A stretch of DNA of 64,000 bases from JAAXHH01 sp965248395. Lineage in GTDB: Bacteria; JAAXHH01. Every line of letters begins with the position of its first letter. Within the stretch, counting starts at the first letter, position 1. Made by a program: the position numbers and the translations under genes. The stretch lies in contig OZ252103.1 of the NCBI GenBank assembly GCA_965248395.1, positions 930,001 through 994,000 of the forward strand, read 5' to 3'. This document shows, piece after piece, positions 8,671 through 17,275 of the stretch. Below the pieces are notes generated by a model. It saw only the letters and a list, made by a program, of their open reading frames with translations, was not told the origin of the DNA and searched no databases.

Positions 8671-9411
8671 TCACCCCCCATCGAAGGCGTATTTCTCCAG
8701 GCTCATTCTGCCGTCGCGCAGCACGCCATAGGTATCGTGCCGCAGCCAGTCCCCGAGATTGATATACACCTTTTCGCCTCTATACTGCAGCGTCGGGCAG
8801 TGGTTGTGTCCGAAGACTACGATGTCGTAACCGTCGTCGAGCAGTGAAAACGCCAGTTCCTGGTAGGTCTTCCCGGGATCCCACGCCGTAGGTGTACCGT
8901 GGCGTCGACTCAATCGCGAAACCAGGCGGCCGATAGCGAAACCGCAGTCCGGGTGTATCATCTGAAACAGGCGGATGCTGAGGCGGCTGTGCAGGACCTT
9001 CGAGACGATTCGATATCCGAGGTCCCTGTCAATCAATCCGTGTCCATGGGCAATGTAGATTCTACGGCCGTGGTGGGTGACTATCAACGGTCCGGCGGTC
9101 GTTTCCACTCCAACCTGCTCGTCCAGAAACGTACCCAGCCAGAAATCGTGATTGCCCGCAAGATAGACAATCCGCGTGCCGCTTTCGACCAGCGAGCTCA
9201 GTTCACGCAGTACCGTGAAGTGCTGACGGGGCACGACGCTGCGGTACTCGAACCAGAAATCGAATAGATCGCCAACGATATACAATTGACGGGTCCTGCC
9301 CCTGAGGCTTCTCAGGAAGGTCAGCAGGCGATCTCTCCTTGCTTCCTCCGCCGCGTAATCGTCGATCCCCAGGTGGGCATCGGAAATGAAGTAGACGGGA
9401 CTTTCCATCAT
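8671..9411 (-). CDS. lpxH: UDP-2,3-diacylglucosamine diphosphatase (LpxH-like)
   Basis: This calcineurin-like metallophosphoesterase cleaves UDP-2,3-diacylglucosamine to lipid X at the inner face of the cytoplasmic membrane, an early lipid A step. The two-metal motifs are complete: DAH (Asp11, His13), GDLFD (Asp48), GNHD (87-89 region), a HGHG loop and GHNHCPT near the C-terminus. The length is 246 residues, as in LpxH. Two adjacent ATGs allow a one-residue shift of the start. Its presence supports a diderm cell with lipid A. A close relative acting on other substrates cannot be excluded, because many LpxH-like phosphoesterases exist in FCB phyla. Confidence 0.8.
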   Translation of the reverse strand: MMESPVYFISDAHLGIDDYAAEEARRDRLLTFLRSLRGRTRQLYIVGDLFDFWFEYRSVVPRQHFTVLRELSSLVESGTRIVYLAGNHDFWLGTFLDEQVGVETTAGPLIVTHHGRRIYIAHGHGLIDRDLGYRIVSKVLHSRLSIRLFQMIHPDCGFAIGRLVSRLSRRHGTPTAWDPGKTYQELAFSLLDDGYDIVVFGHNHCPTLQYRGEKVYINLGDWLRHDTYGVLRDGRMSLEKYAFDGG

Positions 9412-9465
9412 AGCCTGTGTACTACACCTGCAATGGGCCGGGAACCAGTCCGTTTCCCGGACACC

Positions 9466-9497
9466 TACAGGTACATCCCATGGTATTTACAGGTACA
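9466..9497. repeat. Direct repeat TACAGGTACA x2 upstream of the BlaI-like gene
   Basis: Two identical 10-mers at 9466-9475 and 9488-9497 start 22 bp apart, about two helical turns, in the divergent gap between lpxH and the regulator gene, just upstream of the -35 box. The TACA element resembles half-sites recognised by BlaI/MecI regulators, but the arrangement here is direct, not inverted. Confidence 0.5.
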
Positions 9498-9505
9498 ACT
9501 TTGAT

Positions 9506-9549
9506 TTGACAATTGACCCCGTGTGCGTTAATTAAAATACATGGGGTCA
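9506..9549 (+). promoter_or_regulatory. Promoter overlapped by a 36-bp interrupted palindrome (candidate operator)
   Basis: The -35 TTGACA (9506-9511), a 17-bp spacer and TAATTA (9529-9534) form the likely promoter. TGACCCC (9514-9520) and GGGGTCA (9543-9549) are exact inverted arms. Inside them TGT (9522-9524) pairs with ACA (9539-9541), and the centre is TTAATTAA (9528-9535). The symmetry axis falls exactly on the -10 box, which is a good position for autorepression by the downstream BlaI-like protein. Confidence 0.6.
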
Positions 9550-9629
9550 TACATTTAACTACTAAAAACTTAGTCGTAAACCATCCGCGGCTGCTACATA
9601 CGGACGCGGTGACCCGGAGAACGGATCGG

Positions 9630-10025
9630 ATGGCGAGAAAGAAGTTGTCGTCTCTGACGGACCTGGAAATCGACATCATGAATGTCGTCTGGCGGCTGCG
9701 CCGGGCGACCGTGCGCCAGATCGTCGATGCGCTTCGGATCCAGCGCCCCCTGGCGTATACCACGGTACAGACGGTCCTTACCATACTGACCCAGAAGGGC
9801 GTGGTGCAGTATACCCGCGAAGGCCGGGCCTACGTTTACAGTGCCATCATACAGCCCGAAGGCGTGCGACAGGAAACCATCAAGGCGGTGGTGGACAAGC
9901 TGTTCGCCGGATCGTCACAATCCCTGGTGCTGCACCTGATCGAATCGGACACGTTGACCGCCGAGGAAGCCGAAAGCCTGCGCAACCTGCTGGACAGAAG
10001 GGTCTCGGAGGCATCCGATGATTGA
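9630..10025 (+). CDS. BlaI/MecI/CopY-type winged-helix transcriptional repressor
   Basis: The 131-residue product begins at the ATG at 9630 with GGAG at 9616-9619. A 39-codon in-frame extension upstream would overlap the promoter and is not conserved-looking. Residues 5-75 form the winged helix (LTDLEIDIMNVVW, then the recognition segment LAYTTVQTVLTILTQKGVV) and residues 80-131 the dimerisation helices. The wing sequence REGRAYVYSA matches the family. Such repressors are inactivated by cleavage, or derepressed, through a BlaR1-like M56 membrane peptidase, which is exactly the next gene (8-nt overlap ATGATTGA). The upstream palindrome suggests autoregulation. Target genes and inducer are unknown; beta-lactam sensing is not implied because no penicillin-binding sensor domain is present in the partner. 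Confidence 0.85.
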   Translation: MARKKLSSLTDLEIDIMNVVWRLRRATVRQIVDALRIQRPLAYTTVQTVLTILTQKGVVQYTREGRAYVYSAIIQPEGVRQETIKAVVDKLFAGSSQSLVLHLIESDTLTAEEAESLRNLLDRRVSEASDD

Positions 10026-11907
10026 TTCGGGGTACACCATCACCCTCTTCGACCGGATAGGCCGACAGGTCGCGGACATGCTGTGGCTGCCGAGCGTGGA
10101 AGCGCTGTTACTGGGTGTCCTGGTCTGGGCACTGCTTCTGGCGAACCGGGGCTGCACCGCCAGGGTCAGGCATTTCCTCTGGGTGCTGGTCCTGGTAAAG
10201 CCGCTGCTTACCGTCGTGGCGCCCTGGCAGGGTCCATTCGAAATCCCCTGGGCGCCTGTGGTACACGGAGGACTCCCCACCCCCGGTGATCATTACGCCC
10301 TGGGATCCTTTATCTACGCCGGCGCCGGCCTGGCCTGGATCGCCTTCGTCGGCCTCGGACTGATCCGCACCATTCCGGCGTTTATCGCGATGACGCGGCG
10401 CAGTCGGCGGGCCGTTCCGGTCACCGTCCCCCGCGTGCGGGAGTTGTTTGAGAGCTGTCTGGCCGAATTGGGTGTGAAGAAAACCATATCGCTGCGGATT
10501 TCCGACGAATTCGCGGGCCCCGTACTGATCGCCCTGGGCAGGCCCGTGGTTCTGATTCCTTCCTGGTGTATCCTGGAACTTTCCAATGCGGAACTCAGAC
10601 AGGTTCTGCTGCACGAACTGGCGCATTATGCCCGTCGGGATCATCTGACGGTTCTCCTCGTCCATTTCAGCAGGATCTTTTTCTTTTTCCATCCCACGGT
10701 CTGGTACGCGGCGCGCAGAATCGGTATCGAAGCTGAAAAAGCCTGCGATGTGGACGTAATCCGGGTATCCAGGCAGCCGGAGCGCTACGCTTCCACGTTG
10801 CTGAAAGTGGCCGGGGGCAAGGTCCGTACACACTGGCACGTGGCGCTCGAACTTGCGCGGTCGGCCTCGCTGGTGGCCATGCGTATCCGGGATCTGCTGG
10901 GATCGGCGGTGAATCATGAACGCGGCGCCCGATTCTCCTTGCTGATCATGGCATTCTGCGCCTTGCTCGCGGTCATGCCCCTGTTCCGTCCCGCCGTCGA
11001 GACACCGGTCGACATGGACGCCGTGACACTGACGAGTGATCCCCCTGGTCCTGTGAATCTAAGACAAATCGATCCTGCCTCGATCCCGCTCGATGGCGAC
11101 GGCTCGATTCCCGCGTTGGCTGTTTCCCGGGTAGAAAGTGTGCCGGGATCGTTTAGCCGCGATACCGACCCCAGGTCCATGGTCGACGGACGGCCCTCGT
11201 TGCGCAGACCTATAGCCTCCATGATGAATACGCCGTACGCCAGGCGTTCAAACGGGGGTTTCCAATCCATGGAAAGCCAGAAAATCAACCCCGCGGCACT
11301 CGGACTTTCCTCCGCTATGACCATGATGGATCGACCCGTATCGTTGGGAAAAAACCTCAGCCAGGGGCGCATCGAGGTGCAGGGCGTGGGTCGAACGGGA
11401 AACGAGTTGTTTAATTCCGGAACGGTCTCCCTGAGCGCCGGATATTTCGTTACGCCGACCCACCAGTTCGGCGGTGTGTTTTCCATCAGTAGACCGAACG
11501 ATACGGAGGCCCTCGACGACACCCGGCTGTCTTCCGGCACCTCTTCTGACACCAACCTGCTTCGAGCCCGGAAACTGGCTGGTTTCGGCAACTCGGCGTC
11601 GTTGCCTGGAACGGTGTTCGAAGCCCAGGAAGAAGAGTTGGTGGACCAGATCACCAGGATCGGCGCGTTCTACCGTTACAATCTGCCCGTCCTGAGCAGT
11701 TCCTTCACGCCCTTCATCGGCTGCGGCACCGGCCTGGAGATCAGACCTCAAAACCGAAACCTGACCATCGTCGACGCCGGGGTCGGGCTGCGTTACTTCT
11801 GGACGCGGCAGGTCGCCGTGATCGTCCAGGCGGCCTACCGAAAGGAACTGGATGTTCCCTCTCATCCCCACCCGGAGATGTCGTTGGGTTTTTCTGCCAT
11901 CTTCTAG
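10018..11907 (+). CDS. BlaR1-like M56 membrane peptidase with C-terminal outer-membrane-barrel-like domain
   Basis: Residues 1-320 form the M56 region. Hydrophobic segments lie near 25-42, 50-68 and 98-118, the zinc-protease motif is H199-ELA-H203 followed by RRDHL, and further hydrophobic segments lie near 218-232 and 303-323. In BlaR1 this part signals by cleaving the BlaI repressor. The sensor is not a penicillin-binding domain. Residues 330-450 are a low-complexity linker. Residues 455-629 look like an outer-membrane beta-barrel, with alternating strands, FTPFIGCGTGLEI, VDAGVGLRYFW and a terminal GFSAIF that ends in Phe. One polypeptide cannot easily place both parts in two membranes unless the tail stays periplasmic as a soluble sandwich or is cleaved. 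The gene overlaps the repressor gene by 8 nt. Confidence 0.75.
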   Translation: MIDSGYTITLFDRIGRQVADMLWLPSVEALLLGVLVWALLLANRGCTARVRHFLWVLVLVKPLLTVVAPWQGPFEIPWAPVVHGGLPTPGDHYALGSFIYAGAGLAWIAFVGLGLIRTIPAFIAMTRRSRRAVPVTVPRVRELFESCLAELGVKKTISLRISDEFAGPVLIALGRPVVLIPSWCILELSNAELRQVLLHELAHYARRDHLTVLLVHFSRIFFFFHPTVWYAARRIGIEAEKACDVDVIRVSRQPERYASTLLKVAGGKVRTHWHVALELARSASLVAMRIRDLLGSAVNHERGARFSLLIMAFCALLAVMPLFRPAVETPVDMDAVTLTSDPPGPVNLRQIDPASIPLDGDGSIPALAVSRVESVPGSFSRDTDPRSMVDGRPSLRRPIASMMNTPYARRSNGGFQSMESQKINPAALGLSSAMTMMDRPVSLGKNLSQGRIEVQGVGRTGNELFNSGTVSLSAGYFVTPTHQFGGVFSISRPNDTEALDDTRLSSGTSSDTNLLRARKLAGFGNSASLPGTVFEAQEEELVDQITRIGAFYRYNLPVLSSSFTPFIGCGTGLEIRPQNRNLTIVDAGVGLRYFWTRQVAVIVQAAYRKELDVPSHPHPEMSLGFSAIF

Positions 11908-11945
11908 CTTCTTCTCACGTCACATGCCAATCTGAAACTCGATAC

Positions 11946-13403
11946 ATGGATCGGAATACGAATAGAGCGACTTCGGCGCTCATCATCGCCGGCGGCGCAG
12001 GCGCACGCCTTCAAAAGGTCACCGGCGAGGTACCCAAGCCCCTGATGAAGCTTTGCGGCGTGCCCCTGATCAAGCGTATCATACTGACGGCCAGCCGGGC
12101 CGGCATAGCGCGTTTCGTGATCGTGACGGGATACGAGGCGGACCGTTTTCACGAGACCCTGTCCCGTGATCCCAACCTGGATGACTGCCGGATCGAATGG
12201 GTGCACAACGACCGCTGGAACCTGCCCAACGGGGTCTCCGCCCTTGCCGCACGGTCACACTTGGATGAACCGTTCGCGCTGCTCATGGCCGATCACCTTT
12301 TCGATGGACGGACGCTGGAGCGATTGCTCGAAGAACCAATCGCCGAAGGTGAGTGCCTGCTCGCCATAGACCGGAAAATCGATAGCGTGTACGACCTGGA
12401 CGACGCTACCAAGGTAGATGTGAGTGGTGACAGCGTGGTCCAGATCGACAAAGAACTGCAGGAATACAACGCGGTTGATACGGGCATGTTCCTTTGCACG
12501 CCTGCTCTGTTCGACGCGCTCGATGCGGTGAACGGACCGGAAGGGTGCGCGTTGAGCGATGGAATAAGGGCGCTCGCCGGGGAGGGCAGGATGCGTGCCT
12601 TCGACATCGGCGAGGGATTCTGGCAGGACGTGGATACACCCGAAATGCTTGCGCACGGCGAAAAGATCCTGCTGAGGCGCCTCATAAAGCCCACCGACGG
12701 CTGGGTGTCCCGGTATGTCAACCGGCCGGTCTCGACCCGCATCAGCCGATGGCTGGTACAGACGCCGGTCACCCCCAACATGGTAACCCTGGTCACTTTT
12801 CTTTCCGGCCTGCTCGGAGCATGGTTCGTGTTGGACGGTGCCTACTGGACGGTGTTGCTGGGTGCCTTGCTGTTCCAGGTTTCCTCTATTCTGGACGGAT
12901 GCGACGGGGAGGTGGCCGTCTTGACCTTCCGCGAATCGAAATATGGATCCTGGCTCGATACGATCACGGACAACCTCACCTACCTGGCGTTCTTCTCCGC
13001 CGTGGTCTGGGCTTACGCGGGCAACTCGGATGAAAGCGTGATCCGGTCCCTCGGCATGGGTTCCGTCGCGGTAGTGGCAGCGTCAATTCTCGTGATGTAC
13101 TACTACCTGTTGCAGACCGGAGGCAGCGGAAGCCTCGTCCGGTTCAACCGGGCCTTCGCAAGGCACGCCGCAGGCCGGCGTCACGCCCTGGCCGCCCGGT
13201 TGCTCAACCTGTTTCGGATGATGTGCAAAAGAGATTTCTTCACCATGCTGTTGCTGTGTTTCGCCGCGTTGGGCTTACTGAATTGTATGTTCTGGACCGT
13301 GACGGCCGGAGGCTTGGCCATGGGTCTGGCCATCTTCGTTTCGACGGGACGGCTGCTGGCCCGCGACCGGGCCGTGGAACAGGCGCGACAGCCCGGCATT
13401 TGA
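11946..13403 (+). CDS. Bifunctional nucleotidyltransferase / CDP-alcohol phosphatidyltransferase (IPCT-DIPPS-like)
   Basis: Residues 10-235 are a sugar-phosphate-type nucleotidyltransferase domain (IIAGGAGARL, EVPKPLMKL, NLPNGVSAL, the metal site MADHLFDG and a VDTGMF turn). Residues 265-480 form a six-helix CDP-alcohol phosphotransferase. Its motif reads D320-G-E-V-A-V-x8-G334-x3-D338-x3-D342, so the usual Arg after Ala is Val. The same two-domain order is known from inositol-1-phosphate cytidylyltransferase / di-myo-inositol-phosphate synthase. The N-terminal domain would activate an alcohol phosphate with CTP and the membrane domain would transfer it. Product and acceptor are unknown. It opens the plus-strand lipid-like cluster, 38 bp after the M56 gene. 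Confidence 0.75.
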   Translation: MDRNTNRATSALIIAGGAGARLQKVTGEVPKPLMKLCGVPLIKRIILTASRAGIARFVIVTGYEADRFHETLSRDPNLDDCRIEWVHNDRWNLPNGVSALAARSHLDEPFALLMADHLFDGRTLERLLEEPIAEGECLLAIDRKIDSVYDLDDATKVDVSGDSVVQIDKELQEYNAVDTGMFLCTPALFDALDAVNGPEGCALSDGIRALAGEGRMRAFDIGEGFWQDVDTPEMLAHGEKILLRRLIKPTDGWVSRYVNRPVSTRISRWLVQTPVTPNMVTLVTFLSGLLGAWFVLDGAYWTVLLGALLFQVSSILDGCDGEVAVLTFRESKYGSWLDTITDNLTYLAFFSAVVWAYAGNSDESVIRSLGMGSVAVVAASILVMYYYLLQTGGSGSLVRFNRAFARHAAGRRHALAARLLNLFRMMCKRDFFTMLLLCFAALGLLNCMFWTVTAGGLAMGLAIFVSTGRLLARDRAVEQARQPGI

Positions 13404-13492
13404 CGGCGTGGCGGGATGCAGTAAGAGACGTGCACACGAATACACGAGTATACGAGGTTCAGACGACCAGACAGGTAAGGGATAGGAGGCGC

Positions 13493-14245
13493 ATGAACGG
13501 TTTTATGTACTGGTCGAGGGGACTTTTCGCCCTCCGGATCAGAAAGGACTTCAACTTCCGCCGGGTTCAGGAAACTGTCCCGGCGTTGCGCTGGTTAAGG
13601 CCGGGAACGGGCGAACGTATCCTCGACATCGGCTGTGGAGAAGGGACCTACAATTACCGTATCGCCCTGCGGGGCGCCCAGGTATTCGGTTTTGACCTGA
13701 ATCAGCACCAGCTCCGCCGTGCCGCGGCGTACCACAAAACACCATCCACCGGCTACTTCTGCGCGGATGCCAGTGCGTTTCCACTGCGCTCGGGTCAGTT
13801 CGACACGGTCATGAGCCTGTGTGTCTTCGAGCATCTGCCCAACGACCGGAAGACCCTGCAGGAGATGTGGCGCGTATTGCGACCGGGCGGGCGCATTCTG
13901 TTGACGCTTGACAGTTTGAGCCTGGACGGGATTGGCGAGGCGTGGCGCGCTGAGCACCGGGAACGGCACAGCGTCCTGCAATTCTACTCGCATCAGTCGG
14001 TCGGTTCGCTGCTCGAAGCGTGTGGATTCAGACTGGAACGATACCGTTACCTGCTTCGTTCCAGGTTGGACCTGGCGTTAATCAGGCTGAGCTATGCCAC
14101 GGAACGCATGCACGCGATACCGGCGGCGCTGACGCGGTTGGGATTGGTCTCGGTCGGCCGGATGCTATCCGCGGTGTGCAATTTGTTCATGAAGAACCAT
14201 CGGGGATGGACCCTGATGATTGAAGCAAGCAGGACGAATTTCTAG
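13493..14245 (+). CDS. Class I SAM-dependent methyltransferase (Methyltransf_11 type)
   Basis: Start at the ATG at 13493 with TAGGAGG at 13483-13489; longer in-frame openings run inside the preceding gene and are unlikely. The 250-residue product has motif I ILDIGCGEGTY near residue 43, an acidic FDLN motif II, CADASAFPL, and the FDTVMSLCVFEHLPNDRKTLQEMWRVLRPGG block typical of UbiE/small-molecule methyltransferases. The last 60 residues are basic and partly hydrophobic, which could tether it to the membrane. It ends 2 bp before the flippase gene, so it very likely acts in the same pathway, possibly on a lipid or sugar intermediate. Substrate unknown. Confidence 0.8.
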   Translation: MNGFMYWSRGLFALRIRKDFNFRRVQETVPALRWLRPGTGERILDIGCGEGTYNYRIALRGAQVFGFDLNQHQLRRAAAYHKTPSTGYFCADASAFPLRSGQFDTVMSLCVFEHLPNDRKTLQEMWRVLRPGGRILLTLDSLSLDGIGEAWRAEHRERHSVLQFYSHQSVGSLLEACGFRLERYRYLLRSRLDLALIRLSYATERMHAIPAALTRLGLVSVGRMLSAVCNLFMKNHRGWTLMIEASRTNF

Positions 14246-14247
14246 TC

Positions 14248-15858
14248 ATGGAACAAATCCGAGAGAAGCCGATCCCCGACCCGGTCCGAACCGCATCCGA
14301 CGCTTCGACAATCGCCGCGGGGGCGGCTGTCAACTTTATCGGATCGCTGGCGCGGCTGATCAAGGCCGCATCGGTCATTGTCCTTACCCGGCTTTTCGGC
14401 GCCGAGGTGTTCGGCCTGTACATGCTCGGGTGGACGATCGTCGATCTTGTGGATAAATTCGGTCATTTCGCGCTCGACAAGGGAATGGTCAATTTCCTCC
14501 CGAGGTACCGCGACGACGGGGACGCAGCCAGCATCCAACGAACCATCGCCCAGGCCCTGGGGGTGGGCCTGCTCCTGAGCACCGTGGCGGGCGCGGCGCT
14601 CTTCATCAGTGCACCCGCGCTCGCCGAAGGCCTCCTGGACAAACCCCGTCTAACCGGTATGCTTCGGCTGCTGTCGCTCGCCATGCCGATGATCGCCCTG
14701 ACAACGATCATCCTGGGCGTCGCCAGGGCCCACAAGGTCATGAAGTATGACGTCCTGGCCAGGGGGACCATCGAGCCGTTGATCCTCTTTGGCGGGGCCT
14801 GCGCGCTGTTCTATGGGGGCTGGCGAACCTATGGCATCGCCGCGGCGCAACTGACCGCCCTGGCAGGCAGCCTGCTGTTCGCCATATACGTGCTCACACG
14901 GTTCTACTCCTGGCGCGCCTGTCTCGGCTACCTGCGCGAACTGCGTGTTTTCACCCCGCTGACCCGGTTCTCGCTGCCGGTAATGGGCTACGAACTGGTG
15001 TATATTCTGATGATCCGCCTGGACGTGCTCATGGTCGGCTACTTTCTGCCGGCGGTGCAGGTGGGCATTTACGTGGTTGCGGTTGAAATCGCCCTGGCGA
15101 CCAAGAAGGTACGCCAGTGGTTCGATCCCATTTTCAGTCCCATCGTCGCCGAGTTGAACCACCGAAACGACATGAAGCGGCTGGAGCGGAATCTCAGGCT
15201 GGTAACTCGATGGGTGCTGACCATAGGCGCGGCTTTCCTTTGCGGCGTGACCTTGATTGGCGATGAACTGCTTGGGCTGTTCGGCCCGGAATTCGGCGCC
15301 GGATTCATGACGATGGTCATCCTGGCCATGAGTCAGGTCGTGTACGGTGCCATGGGTTCGGGTGATACCGTGCTCATCATGTCCGGCCGGCCCTATCTCA
15401 ACCTCGTCAACACGATCCTGGTCGTGATCGTGAATTTCGCCCTCAACCTGTGGTTGATTCCGTACCTGGGTATCCTGGGAGCGGCCCTGGGCACACTGTT
15501 CTCCTTCGCGCTGCTCACCCTGATTCGCCTGGCCGAAGTATATCATCTGTACCGTATTCATCCCTTGACCTGGCGAATGTCGAAGCCGCTTGTTGCCGCG
15601 GTCCTCGCTTTCGCATCCGCGTTCCTGGCGGGTGGCTACCTGCCCGATATCGACTGGATCCGCATGGTCGTGCTGCCGGTAATCTTCCTGGCCGGCTACC
15701 TCGGCATATTGCGCACGCTGGGCCTGGAAGAGGACGATTTGATTGTTCTTCGGCGTTTTCGGGAACATACGCCTTTGCGCAAGAAAAGATCGCGCGACAG
15801 CCTGGAATATGAGGATGAGCAGGAAACGCAGACCACCATCGACAGGGAGTATTCATAG
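14248..15858 (+). CDS. Oligosaccharide/lipid flippase, MOP superfamily (Wzx-like)
   Basis: This is a 536-residue polytopic membrane protein with about 14 hydrophobic helices. The N-terminal helix carries the PST/Wzx signature (AAGAAVNFIGSLARLIK, LTRLFGAEVFGLYMLGWTIVDL) and the GMVNFLPRY segment of polysaccharide_synt proteins. A charged cytoplasmic tail (about residues 500-536) follows the last helix. Wzx proteins flip undecaprenyl-linked glycans or glycolipids across the inner membrane. It lies 2 bp after a methyltransferase and 2 bp before a second CDP-alcohol transferase, so the cargo is probably made by these neighbours. No glycosyltransferase is visible in the cluster. Confidence 0.8.
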   Translation: MEQIREKPIPDPVRTASDASTIAAGAAVNFIGSLARLIKAASVIVLTRLFGAEVFGLYMLGWTIVDLVDKFGHFALDKGMVNFLPRYRDDGDAASIQRTIAQALGVGLLLSTVAGAALFISAPALAEGLLDKPRLTGMLRLLSLAMPMIALTTIILGVARAHKVMKYDVLARGTIEPLILFGGACALFYGGWRTYGIAAAQLTALAGSLLFAIYVLTRFYSWRACLGYLRELRVFTPLTRFSLPVMGYELVYILMIRLDVLMVGYFLPAVQVGIYVVAVEIALATKKVRQWFDPIFSPIVAELNHRNDMKRLERNLRLVTRWVLTIGAAFLCGVTLIGDELLGLFGPEFGAGFMTMVILAMSQVVYGAMGSGDTVLIMSGRPYLNLVNTILVVIVNFALNLWLIPYLGILGAALGTLFSFALLTLIRLAEVYHLYRIHPLTWRMSKPLVAAVLAFASAFLAGGYLPDIDWIRMVVLPVIFLAGYLGILRTLGLEEDDLIVLRRFREHTPLRKKRSRDSLEYEDEQETQTTIDREYS

Positions 15859-15860
15859 TT

Positions 15861-17144
15861 TTGAGTTTCAGTGTGGTCCTATTCGCGGATACGGAAACCA
15901 GCGCGGCGGGAGCCGGGCGATCGGTTTACGGTTTCACCATGCTCGAACGGCACCTGCGGGTCTTCGCATCCCTGGGCGCCCGGCGGATCACGGTGGTCGG
16001 ACCTCCAGGCGAGCGGGGGCCGGAGGTCCAGGTAGAAGGGTTTGACGACCACTGGTTTCATGAGGTACACCCCGTTTCCTGCGTGCGGGCCGACGAATCC
16101 CCCGTCCGCTGGCTGCCCGAAAAGGACGAATCGGTCCTGGCCATGGACGCGCACCACCTGTACGATCAACGCGTACTGAGCGCGATGATCGACGGCGGTC
16201 CCAACAGGAAGGCCGTGGATTCCCAGGCCCGGGAGTCCTGCAGGCTCCTGGTGGCGGACGCGGGTCTCCTCGAGAGACTCACCGCATCCTGGACCGGTTC
16301 CGAATCGCTGTGGTCCACGCTGGATGGGACGCCGGAAGCGTCCTGTTACGCGTTCGACCTTTGCGACATGGATCCCTATATCGTAGATCTTCGACGTAGT
16401 CTGCCTGCCTGGTGGCTGATCCTCGATTCGGACCTAGAAACCAATCGGGCCGAGGCGCTGCTGATCGACGCCGCCCAGAAGGGCACCCTGGATTTTCCGG
16501 CGGAGTTTATCCATCCACCCCTGGAGAACCTGCTTGCGAAATGGATATCCGCGAGTACCGTCACACCTAACCAGGTGACCACCCTGACCGTTCTGCTCGC
16601 GTTTCTAGGCACCGGTCTGATGGCCGCCGGGTACCTGGCTTCCGGGTACCTGGCCGCCGGACTAATCATAGCATTTGTCGTTGGCGTACTGGACGGGGTC
16701 GACGGCAAACTGGCCCGCGTGACGGTCCGCTGCACCCGGTTCGGGGACCGATACGAACACATCCTGGACGTGGTGTACGAACTGACCTGGTACTGGGCTA
16801 TCGGATGGATGCTTAGCGGCGGCGGTGCAATGGCAGGCCCCTTCGTGCTCAGCACCGTCATCACCCTCTTTTATCTGCTTGACAAGTCGGCGACCGGGAT
16901 GTTCAAGTCTCGACAGGGGATCGAACTGTTTGACTACGAACCCGTGGATCGTTTTTTTCGTCGCATTGGCGCCCGTCGTAACACGAACGTCCTGTTGCTG
17001 CTGGGCGGAACGGCAGTTGGCATGCCGGAGGAATCATTCACTTTCGTGGCAATCTGGACGGTGGTCACGGCGGCGTTTCACTGGACGCGGGCAATCTGGC
17101 TGATGTCGAAGGCACCGGTTGACGAGGCTGACCGGTCCCGTTAG
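15861..17144 (+). CDS. CDP-alcohol phosphatidyltransferase family protein with degenerate N-terminal nucleotidyltransferase-like region
   Basis: TTG is the likely start (GGGAG at 15845-15849); GTG at 15873 is an alternative. Residues 1-215 resemble a nucleotidyltransferase fold (VVLFADTETSAAGAG, AMDAHHLYD) but lack the GGxGxR-xxP-KP signature, so this half may be inactive. Residues 225-425 are a CDP-alcohol phosphotransferase with about six helices and the motif D281-G-K-L-A-R-x8-G295-x3-E299-x3-D303, in which Glu replaces the third Asp. It is a divergent relative of the protein at 11946-13403. The pair may act in sequence on one product. It directly follows the flippase gene with a 2-bp gap. 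Confidence 0.7.
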   Translation: MSFSVVLFADTETSAAGAGRSVYGFTMLERHLRVFASLGARRITVVGPPGERGPEVQVEGFDDHWFHEVHPVSCVRADESPVRWLPEKDESVLAMDAHHLYDQRVLSAMIDGGPNRKAVDSQARESCRLLVADAGLLERLTASWTGSESLWSTLDGTPEASCYAFDLCDMDPYIVDLRRSLPAWWLILDSDLETNRAEALLIDAAQKGTLDFPAEFIHPPLENLLAKWISASTVTPNQVTTLTVLLAFLGTGLMAAGYLASGYLAAGLIIAFVVGVLDGVDGKLARVTVRCTRFGDRYEHILDVVYELTWYWAIGWMLSGGGAMAGPFVLSTVITLFYLLDKSATGMFKSRQGIELFDYEPVDRFFRRIGARRNTNVLLLLGGTAVGMPEESFTFVAIWTVVTAAFHWTRAIWLMSKAPVDEADRSR

Positions 17145-17275
17145 GATGTGCCAGCCTTGCGTACCACCAGATACGGGTTTGTCACCGCTATAAATTGGAT
17201 CAATAGGTGAACCGCCGCGTCTAATGTACTTAGATTCGTTGTGTGTCGACGCGGTTGATTCCATTCGGAGGCATC

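Noticed and set aside
10018..11907. Beta-lactam resistance sensor (true BlaR1).
   Set aside because: No penicillin-binding sensor motifs (SxxK, SxN, KTG in order) are visible in the C-terminal part, and no beta-lactamase gene lies beside it.
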